Positions 1 to 5,439 of a stretch of DNA of 9,041 nucleotides are shown in pieces. The position numbers and the translations under genes were made by a program. The DNA is from Clostridia bacterium (GTDB taxonomy: Bacteria; Bacillota; Clostridia; Christensenellales; Borkfalkiaceae). Location of the stretch: positions 1-9,041 of the forward strand of contig JAFVRU010000109.1 in NCBI GenBank assembly GCA_017504065.1. The letters are read 5' to 3'. Below the pieces are notes generated by a model. The model was not told where the DNA came from. It did no database searches and saw only the letters and a program-made list of their open reading frames with translations. Within the stretch, counting starts at the first letter, position 1. Every line of letters starts with the position of its first letter.

Positions 1-234
1 CGCGCCTTTTACAAGCCCTGCAATGTCTACGAACTCGATAACGGCAGGGGTTACCTTTTTGCTGTTATACAGCGCCGCAAGCTTGTCTAAACGTTCGTCG
101 GGAACGGCAACGACGCCTACGTTGGGCTCGATGGTGCAGAAAGGATAATTTGCGCATTCTGCGCCTGCGTGAGTAATTGCATTAAATAAAGTAGATTTTC
201 CAACGTTGGGAAGACCAACAACGCCAAGTTTCAT
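1..234 (-). CDS. ychF: Redox-regulated ATPase YchF (OLA1 family), N-terminal part only
   Basis: YchF is an Obg-related P-loop NTPase that binds ATP rather than GTP, associates with ribosomes and is linked to stress and oxidative responses. Reading the minus strand from the ATG at 234 gives 78 codons open to the window edge, about a fifth of the usual ~365 residues. Visible are the G1 P-loop GLPNVGKS (residues 7-14), the family-typical PFCTIEPNVGVV switch I stretch (residues 31-42), and the G3 motif DIAGL (70-74). In G3 a leucine follows the glycine where other GTPases carry the catalytic glutamine, a hallmark of this group. The G4 motif that sets ATP specificity, the helical domain and the C-terminal TGS domain are outside the window. 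A Shine-Dalgarno AAGGAAG lies just upstream of the start. It is divergent from argS. Its codons (GGC, ACT/ACC, GCA, GTT) differ from the G-ending preference of the plus-strand genes. Identity is very secure; only completeness is unknown. Confidence 0.96.
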   Translation of the reverse strand, partial: MKLGVVGLPNVGKSTLFNAITHAGAECANYPFCTIEPNVGVVAVPDERLDKLAALYNSKKVTPAVIEFVDIAGLVKGA

Positions 235-268
235 ACGATTTCTTCCTTTATAATCAATTTTCTGCTAT

Positions 269-297
269 ATTATAATATAAAATTTAAAATTTGGCAA
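269..297 (-). promoter_or_regulatory. Promoter of ychF
   Basis: On the minus strand a -35 box TTGCCA (292-297) is followed after exactly 17 bases by a perfect -10 box TATAAT (269-274). Transcription would start near base 262, leaving a leader of under 30 bases before the ATG at 234, with the Shine-Dalgarno in it. The -35 box is embedded in an odd palindrome at 288-300. Assigned by motif match only. Confidence 0.75.
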
Positions 298-336
298 ATT
301 AAACGCGCCCAATTTGAAAAAATACTTGCTCAAATT
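288..336. repeat. Four alternating AATTTG/CAAATT half-sites between ychF and argS
   Basis: AATTTG (288-293) and CAAATT (295-300) form an odd palindrome around a single G. A second AATTTG lies at 311-316 and a second CAAATT at 331-336, so the orientation alternates forward, reverse, forward, reverse. The first pair covers the ychF -35 box (292-297) and the last half-site touches the argS -35 box (326-331). It could be a shared operator, but the region is very AT-rich and chance is not excluded. Confidence 0.35.
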
Positions 337-353
337 AAAAAATATGGTAATAT
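326..353 (+). promoter_or_regulatory. Probable promoter of argS
   Basis: A -35-like TTGCTC (326-331) and a -10-like TAATAT (348-353) are separated by 16 bases, and the -10 is preceded by TGG, giving an extended -10 element. A start near 360 would leave a leader of about 37 bases, ending in the Shine-Dalgarno GAAGGT (385-390), six bases before the argS ATG. The leader is far too short for a T-box riboswitch. Individual boxes are imperfect, so the exact position is uncertain. Confidence 0.5.
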
Positions 354-396
354 ATTTTAAGAAAAATCCAAAAAAGTCAAAATTGAAGGTAAAATT

Positions 397-2082
397 ATGG
401 ACTACAAACAGTATATAGCGGAAAAATTACACGTAGACGGAGTATCCCAAGCGGAGATTTACGAAGCCATCGCTTTGCCCCCGAATTCGGAAATGGGGGA
501 TTACGCTTTGCCCTGCTTTAAATTCGCAAAAGCGCTTCGGAAAAGCCCCGTACTCATTGCGGAAGATTTGAAAAACTCCTTACAAACGGACGACGTGATC
601 AGCGAAATTTCCGCGGTCAACGGATACTTGAATTTTAAAATCAACAAAGACGGGTTTGTTCGCGCAACGCTCGATAAAATCTTGACGGAAAAGGAGAAAT
701 TCGGCGCTTCGGAGCAAGGCGCGGGCAAAACGGTGTGTATCGACTATTCGTCGATCAATATTGCGAAACCTTTCCATATCGGGCATTTATCCACAACGGT
801 ACTCGGCGGCGCGCTCTACCGTATTTTCAATTTTCTCGGCTACAAGGCCGTGGGGATCAACCATCTTGGGGACTACGGTACGCAGTTCGGGAAGTTGATT
901 TCCGCATACAAGCGTTGGGGGGATAAAGATACCGTACAACAGGGCGGCATTCGCGCGTTGAACGAATTGTACGTGCGTTTCCATCAGGAAGCGGAAGAAC
1001 ATCCCGAATACGACGACGAAGCTCGCGCGTATTTCAAACGCATCGAACAGGGCGACGAAGAATGCCAAACGCTCTTCCGTTGGTTTAAGGAGCTGACGCT
1101 CAAAGACGTGCAAAAGATCTATGAAATGTTGGATATTCATTTCGATTCGTATGCAGGGGAGAGCTTCTATTCGGATAAAATGCAGCCCGTAATCGACGAG
1201 TTGCGGGAAAAGAACTTGCTCGTGGAAAGTCGCGGCGCGCAAATCGTGGATTTGGAAGAATACGGCATGTCGCCTTGTATTATTTTAAAATCCGACGGAA
1301 CGTCTTTGTACGCGACGCGGGATATGGCTGCGGCAATGTATCGGAAAAAGAAATACGATTTCGATAAATGCTTATACGTCGTTGCCTATCAACAAAATTT
1401 GCATTTCAAACAGTTCTTTAAAGTATTGGAATTGATGGGCAAGGATTGGGCGAAGGATCTCGTGCACGTAGCTTACGGAATGGTTTCTTTGGAAGAAGGT
1501 ACGATGTCCACGAGAAAGGGCAACGTCGTGTTTTTGGAAGACGTCATTCAAAAATGTATCGACAAAGCCGCGGCGATCTTGTCCGAGAAAAACCCGAATT
1601 TGGAAGACAAGGCGAGCGTCGCGCAAAAGGTCGGCGTCGGCGCGGTCATCTTCGGCGCGTTGTATAACAACAAAATCAAGGATATCGTATTCTCCTACGA
1701 TAAAGTGCTCAATTTCGACGGGGAAACGAGCGTTTACGTGCAATATACTTGCGCCCGCGCGTATTCCGTATTGCAAAAAGGCGGCGTGCCCGAGCGTTTT
1801 GAAATTCCCGCGCTTACCGCGGAAGAAATCGAGCTTGTAAAAGCATTGGCGGCCTTCCCCGAAGCGGTGAACTCGGCAGCGGAGAAGTACGAACCGTCCT
1901 ACGTTGCGCGGTTTGCGGTAGACGTAGCGCAAAAATTCAACAAGTTCTATTTCGATTGCAAAATTCTTGCTGCGGAAAACGAACAAACGAAAAACTTCCG
2001 TTTGGCTTTGACGAACGCGACTCTGCAAACGCTGAAAAACGCATTCGCGTTATTGGGGATCGGAATTCCCGAAAAAATGTAA
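397..2082 (+). CDS. argS: Arginine-tRNA ligase (ArgRS)
   Basis: This cytoplasmic class I aminoacyl-tRNA synthetase attaches arginine to tRNA-Arg using ATP. The 561 residues match the usual bacterial length (about 550-580). An N-terminal additional domain that contacts the tRNA D-loop covers roughly residues 1-85, with the typical GDYALPCFKFAKAL segment at 34-47. The catalytic Rossmann fold carries the ATP-binding HIGH motif at 127-130, preceded by INIAKPF, and the ArgRS block LGDYGTQFGKL around 157-167. The second class I signature is the MSTRKG form (370-375) of KMSKS, which is common in this family. The C-terminal helical DALR-type anticodon-binding domain runs from about 435 to the end, with YVARFAVDVAQKFNKFYFD near 492-510. 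The ATG is chosen because GAAGGT lies six bases upstream and the N-terminal domain is complete from it. It appears to be monocistronic, with its own promoter and terminator. No catalytic residue is missing. Identity is secure. Confidence 0.98.
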   Translation: MDYKQYIAEKLHVDGVSQAEIYEAIALPPNSEMGDYALPCFKFAKALRKSPVLIAEDLKNSLQTDDVISEISAVNGYLNFKINKDGFVRATLDKILTEKEKFGASEQGAGKTVCIDYSSINIAKPFHIGHLSTTVLGGALYRIFNFLGYKAVGINHLGDYGTQFGKLISAYKRWGDKDTVQQGGIRALNELYVRFHQEAEEHPEYDDEARAYFKRIEQGDEECQTLFRWFKELTLKDVQKIYEMLDIHFDSYAGESFYSDKMQPVIDELREKNLLVESRGAQIVDLEEYGMSPCIILKSDGTSLYATRDMAAAMYRKKKYDFDKCLYVVAYQQNLHFKQFFKVLELMGKDWAKDLVHVAYGMVSLEEGTMSTRKGNVVFLEDVIQKCIDKAAAILSEKNPNLEDKASVAQKVGVGAVIFGALYNNKIKDIVFSYDKVLNFDGETSVYVQYTCARAYSVLQKGGVPERFEIPALTAEEIELVKALAAFPEAVNSAAEKYEPSYVARFAVDVAQKFNKFYFDCKILAAENEQTKNFRLALTNATLQTLKNAFALLGIGIPEKM

Positions 2083-2089
2083 CGATTTT

Positions 2090-2125
2090 AAACGTCTCGA
2101 AATTCGAGACGTTTTTGTCTATTTT
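2090..2125 (+). terminator. Intrinsic terminator of argS
   Basis: Eight bases after the argS stop, a perfect 10-bp inverted repeat (AAACGTCTCG at 2090-2099 and CGAGACGTTT at 2105-2114) encloses the 5-base AAATT, whose outer A and T can extend the stem. It is followed by a T-rich tract interrupted only by GTCTA up to 2125. The run of T is on the plus-strand side only, so it should act on argS transcripts and not on the opposite strand. Confidence 0.88.
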
Positions 2126-2166
2126 TGACAACTGAAGAAATTTCAAAAAAATGTTCCGTCAAACCC

Positions 2167-2195
2167 TTTCCTTTTTTGGAAAAATGTGTTATGAT
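2167..2195 (+). promoter_or_regulatory. Possible promoter of the helD-HAD unit
   Basis: The best candidate is an extended -10, TGT followed by TATGAT (2190-2195), with a weak -35 TTTCCT (2167-2172) 17 bases upstream. A start near 2202 would leave only about 19 bases of leader, with the Shine-Dalgarno AAAGGTAGG (2203-2211) almost at its 5' end. A consensus-like TTGACA at 2125-2130 has no -10 partner at a workable distance. The argS terminator upstream implies that some promoter must lie in this gap, but the placement is tentative. Confidence 0.4.
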
Positions 2196-2220
2196 TAAAA
2201 ATAAAGGTAGGTAAAAGGGT

Positions 2221-4620
2221 ATGGCGGAAAAATTCACGTACGAAAGAATACTCTCGTTGCTTGATCCCAAAAAAGCGGGGGATCACGCATGGTTTTTATC
2301 TCTTTTGGACGATGAAAAACAAACGGAATACGAAAACGAACACATGCAAGCGGTCATGCAAATGTTGCGTATCGCGCGTATCCGTCCGCATAAAAACGCG
2401 ATCAAAGAAGCGCAAGCGGAAATCAAACGCTTGGAATCTGACCGTGAAAATAGCGCCGAGAATTATCGGAAGATCGGTGGACTCCTTGCCGAAATCGAGC
2501 GTCGTAAAGCCAAAATAGACGAATTTCGTCCGTTTTTTGACGAGCCGTACTTTGCCCGCATGGATCTTGTAGACAATATCGAAGGCTATAACAGTTATTA
2601 TATCGGGAAAAAAGGGGACGTGCATTTGGAAATTCTCGATTGGCGCGCTCCCGTAGCAAGACGGTATTATCAAAAAAGCTGTTCGGCGTTCACGTTTAAC
2701 GAATACGAATATAAAACGGTTTTACGCCGCGCGATTCGCACGAAAAACGGGCAAGTTTTAGAGTTTAAGAACGAATATTTGTCGTTAAAGGATTATCTTT
2801 CCGCGGAAGAAATCGCCGATCGGGACGAAGAGAACGTACTCGACCCGTACCTTCGGGAAATCATCAAAACTCGCAAGGAAGAGCCTGCGATAAAAGACAT
2901 TATCGAAACCATTCAAGAAAAGCAATACGAAATTATTACCCGTCCCGAACAGGGGAATTTTGTGTTGCAAGGCTGCGCGGGTAGCGGGAAAACGATGGTC
3001 ATGCTACACCGTTTAAGCTACTTAATGTATAATAACGAAGAAATTACGCCGCGCGACGTTTTGGTCATCACGCCGAGTAACTCGTTCAATGCGTTTATCG
3101 ACGAATTGGCGCAGGTTTTGGAGCTGGAGCGCGTCAAAACGATGACCGTGTACGAATATTTCCTGCAAGTATTACGAAACGAGAAAATCGATATTGCGGA
3201 CAAAATCGACGTTACGCAGAAAGAAGACGAGAGATATTTGGAATACGTATATTCTCCGAAGTTCGTCGCGGACGTACAAAAGAAGTTGGATAAAGTCTAC
3301 GACAGCTTATACGGGCTGTTTACGGGCGAAGAATGCAAATCGTTTATTCATTCGATCGTGTCGGATTGTAAAAAGCAAATCGCGGCGTACGAAGGGATCA
3401 AGAATACGTCGATGCGGGTCAGAAGAACGGTTTTAGGCGAAATGAAGGAACGCAAAGAAGGCGGGTTGTATTACACGAAACCTTTCCGCGAGCTGATGAA
3501 CTGTATTCTTGACGTGGACGACTTCTTTGACGGTACGTTAAAAAGCGAACGCGCGAAAGTGCCCGAATACTTCTATCGACAGCTCACGTCCTTTTACCGT
3601 AGCGCGAGTTTTGTAGCTCGAAATACCGAGCGAATCGTGGAAGAAGGCTTGCAGTCTTTGCAAGAATTGCGTGGCGAAGTAGAAAAAGAGCTTTCCGATT
3701 TACGTCGTTTTAAACAAAAGATCGGCGGAGTGGACGTTTATACGTACGCCGACCGCATCGAACGTAGGGTGGAGCTCGTCAAAGAAATTGACAGAACGGA
3801 AGCAAAAGTGCGTACGATTGGGGAATCCAACGTAGCTTTCGCGGAGTTCTACGGGTATTTGCGCGGTGAACGTACGTTTTCGGAAATCGGCAGCGGCAAC
3901 GGGTTTATCGACGTTGTGCGGTATTTTTATCGGGAAACGGTCAAAAAATACAAAAAAAATTACGGTATGGTCTCCAAAGCGATGTGCCGTTCGGACGCGT
4001 ACGGGCTCTGCGTGATTTGCGCAGGGTTGAGCGAACGTTTATCGCCGGCTTTTTCTCACGTATTCGTAGACGAAGGGCAGGACGTTTCGGCTTGCGAATA
4101 CGCTTTGCTACGGCAAATCAACCGCAAGGCGTCGTTTAACGTGTTCGGGGACTTGGCGCAAAACGTAACGCCTTGGCGCGGGGTTACGGATTGGACGGAA
4201 GTTTTCCCCGATTTTACCGTTTACGAATTGAATCAAAATTATCGGAATACCAATCAAATCGTGGAGTTCGTTTCGTCGGCGCTACAAGTCGATATGCAGC
4301 CGATCGGTTACGACGGCCCGCCTGTAGAGCGGATATCCGCACGGAAAATCGCGGGCTTTTTCAAAGAGAAAAAGGGCTTGAAAGCGATTATATGCGCTGA
4401 ACAAGAAAAGTCGAAATATTTGCGGAAATCGTACAACGATCTCGGCGCGAAACATAAGATTTCCCGTTCGAAAATCAACGTAATGACGGTGTACGAAAGT
4501 AAGGGGTTGGAGTTTAGCTCGGTAATTGTCGTACCCGACGGAATGACGGTTGGGGAGCAATATATCGCCTATACCCGAGCGTTAAACAATCTTGCCGTTT
4601 TAGGGGATAAGGAGCAATAG
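2221..4620 (+). CDS. helD: HelD-like superfamily 1 helicase (RNA polymerase recycling ATPase family)
   Basis: HelD proteins are UvrD/Rep-related ATPases that, in Bacillus and mycobacteria, bind RNA polymerase and remove it from DNA. The 799 residues fit the family (B. subtilis HelD is about 774). A charged N-terminal coiled coil spans about 25-105, followed by the family-typical DWRAPVARRYY segment (140-150). Walker A is GCAGSGKT (251-258). A long helical arm separates it from the Walker B/motif II box VDEGQD (616-621). Motif III is GDLAQ (643-647), then LNQNYRN (670-676, arginine at 675), motif V VYESKGLEFSSVIV (757-770), and motif VI YIAYTRA (781-787) with the arginine finger. One variation is DEGQD instead of the usual DEAQD. 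The start is supported by AAAGGTAGG nine bases upstream. Family assignment is strong from the coiled coil plus DWRAP. Binding to RNA polymerase is inferred from homologues, and a generic UvrD-like DNA helicase remains possible. Confidence 0.88.
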   Translation: MAEKFTYERILSLLDPKKAGDHAWFLSLLDDEKQTEYENEHMQAVMQMLRIARIRPHKNAIKEAQAEIKRLESDRENSAENYRKIGGLLAEIERRKAKIDEFRPFFDEPYFARMDLVDNIEGYNSYYIGKKGDVHLEILDWRAPVARRYYQKSCSAFTFNEYEYKTVLRRAIRTKNGQVLEFKNEYLSLKDYLSAEEIADRDEENVLDPYLREIIKTRKEEPAIKDIIETIQEKQYEIITRPEQGNFVLQGCAGSGKTMVMLHRLSYLMYNNEEITPRDVLVITPSNSFNAFIDELAQVLELERVKTMTVYEYFLQVLRNEKIDIADKIDVTQKEDERYLEYVYSPKFVADVQKKLDKVYDSLYGLFTGEECKSFIHSIVSDCKKQIAAYEGIKNTSMRVRRTVLGEMKERKEGGLYYTKPFRELMNCILDVDDFFDGTLKSERAKVPEYFYRQLTSFYRSASFVARNTERIVEEGLQSLQELRGEVEKELSDLRRFKQKIGGVDVYTYADRIERRVELVKEIDRTEAKVRTIGESNVAFAEFYGYLRGERTFSEIGSGNGFIDVVRYFYRETVKKYKKNYGMVSKAMCRSDAYGLCVICAGLSERLSPAFSHVFVDEGQDVSACEYALLRQINRKASFNVFGDLAQNVTPWRGVTDWTEVFPDFTVYELNQNYRNTNQIVEFVSSALQVDMQPIGYDGPPVERISARKIAGFFKEKKGLKAIICAEQEKSKYLRKSYNDLGAKHKISRSKINVMTVYESKGLEFSSVIVVPDGMTVGEQYIAYTRALNNLAVLGDKEQ
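4609..4614 (+). promoter_or_regulatory. Shine-Dalgarno of the HAD gene, inside the end of helD
   Basis: AAGGAG lies within the last codons of the helicase gene, six bases before the ATG at 4621. It fixes the start of the phosphatase gene. Because the helicase stop codon (4618-4620) abuts that ATG, ribosomes finishing helD could reinitiate directly. Confidence 0.85.
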
Positions 4621-5319
4621 ATGAAAGATATTTTTTTGGTAGACGCGGACGATACGATCTTGGATTTTCACGGCGCGTCGGCGTTTGCGATCCGTTCGGC
4701 GTTTGAAAGCAGCGGAATTGCATGGGAAGACCGTTTTTCTAGCGTATTCAAGACGTTAAACGACGGGCTTTGGGAAGCGCTAGAACGCAAGGAAATTACT
4801 CGAAAAGAATTGATCGCAAAGCGTTTTCCCTTGTATTTGGAAACGTTGGGGATTACGTCGGTGCAAGGGGATGCTTTTAACCGCATGTATTTGCAATATC
4901 TTGCGACGCATCCAATTTACGTGGACGGCGCGGAAAACTTTTTGACCGAGCTCAACAAACTCGGCAGAGTATTTATCGTAACGAACGGTACGGAATTTAT
5001 TCAACGCTCCCGCTTCGATATCGCGAAGCTTTGGGGGTACGCGCAAGACGTTTTTATCTCCGATACGATCGGGTTCGATAAGCCCGCGAAAGGGTATACG
5101 GAATACGTCGTTTCGCATATTCCCGATTTTCAAATCGAGCGCGCGGTATGGATCGGCGACAGTTTAAGCGCGGATATTTCGGCGGCGAACGCTGCGGGGA
5201 TTACTTCCATTTGGTTTAATCCGAAACGGAAACCGTTGACGAATTCCGCAAAACCCGATTATAATTTCGGGAAATTTGAAGAAATTTTGCAAATTCTGCA
5301 AAAAATAAATGGGAAATAG
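4621..5319 (+). CDS. HAD-superfamily hydrolase, YjjG/YfnB-type (probable nucleotide phosphatase)
   Basis: This is a haloacid dehalogenase-type, magnesium-dependent phosphatase. At 232 residues it fits subfamily IA, with an alpha-helical cap between motif I and motif II. Motif I is VDADDTILDF (7-16), with nucleophile Asp8 and general acid/base Asp10. Motif II is Thr121 in VTNGT. Motif III is Lys154 in GFDKPAKGY. Motif IV is IGDSLSADI (178-186), whose acidic residues bind magnesium. This pattern resembles the YjjG/YfnB group. E. coli YjjG is a 5'-nucleotidase acting on pyrimidine and non-canonical nucleoside monophosphates, so a nucleotide-pool cleansing role is plausible, but substrates of HAD enzymes are not readable from motifs. 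No signal peptide or membrane segment is seen, so it is cytoplasmic. It is translationally coupled to helD. No convincing terminator follows, so some transcripts may run on into gyrB. Confidence 0.85.
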   Translation: MKDIFLVDADDTILDFHGASAFAIRSAFESSGIAWEDRFSSVFKTLNDGLWEALERKEITRKELIAKRFPLYLETLGITSVQGDAFNRMYLQYLATHPIYVDGAENFLTELNKLGRVFIVTNGTEFIQRSRFDIAKLWGYAQDVFISDTIGFDKPAKGYTEYVVSHIPDFQIERAVWIGDSLSADISAANAAGITSIWFNPKRKPLTNSAKPDYNFGKFEEILQILQKINGK

Positions 5320-5341
5320 GCGAATTTTTGCGCTCAAACAT

Positions 5342-5370
5342 TTGAAAAATCAGGTAAAAAATGGTATAAT
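5342..5370 (+). promoter_or_regulatory. Strong promoter of gyrB-gyrA
   Basis: TTGAAA (5342-5347), a 17-base spacer, and a perfect TATAAT (5365-5370) preceded by TGG give a near-consensus sigma-A promoter with an extended -10. The expected start, near 5377, leaves a leader of about 63 bases. That leader begins with a G-rich stretch (AGGGCA), then the palindrome AAAATGGCATTTT (5376-5388) and a run of nine T (5385-5393). This is the best promoter in the window. Confidence 0.85.
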
Positions 5371-5375
5371 AGGGC

Positions 5376-5388
5376 AAAATGGCATTTT
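5376..5388. repeat. Odd palindrome AAAATGGCATTTT at the predicted gyrB transcription start
   Basis: Six-base arms AAAATG and CATTTT flank a central G. The right arm runs into a nine-T tract (5385-5393). The flanking GCAAAA (5374-5379) can also pair with TTTTGC (5390-5395) in the RNA, but that stem is AU-rich and weak. It may be an operator or a minor leader structure; no function can be read from sequence alone. Confidence 0.35.
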
Positions 5389-5439
5389 TTTTTGCGTAAA
5401 AGTCGAAAAAAATGATGAAAACACGATAACGAGGATACA

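Noticed and set aside
370..375. Missing KMSKS motif in ArgS as a sign of inactivation (residue positions within argS; DNA about 1504-1521)
   Set aside because: The MSTRKG form is a normal variant of the second class I signature in many arginyl-tRNA synthetases, and every other motif is intact.
235..396. T-box riboswitch upstream of argS
   Set aside because: Aminoacyl-tRNA synthetase genes in Bacillota often have one, but the whole gap is 162 bases shared with a divergent promoter. The predicted leader is about 37 bases, and no conserved T-box core sequence or terminator hairpin is present before the gene.
1372..2028. Long open frame of 218 codons on the minus strand inside argS
   Set aside because: It lies wholly antisense to a well-conserved synthetase gene. 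Its protein shows no recognisable domain and it has no ribosome-binding site. It is explained by codon bias that makes antisense stops rare.
2125..2130. TTGACA as the -35 box of a helD promoter
   Set aside because: The sequence is a perfect -35, but 16-18 bases downstream is an A-rich stretch with no -10-like hexamer. The TATGAT at 2190 is too far away. It overlaps the tail of the argS terminator T tract and is probably fortuitous.
2124..2163. TTTGAC/GTCAAA inverted repeat in the argS-helD gap
   Set aside because: The arms are only six bases and are separated by 28 bases, which is expected by chance in AT-rich DNA, with no link to a promoter element.
5298..5331. Inverted repeat GCAAAAA/TTTTTGC across the HAD stop codon as a terminator
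   Set aside because: The seven-base arms are almost all A/T, the loop is about 20 bases, and no T tract follows the right arm. It is too weak to call an intrinsic terminator.
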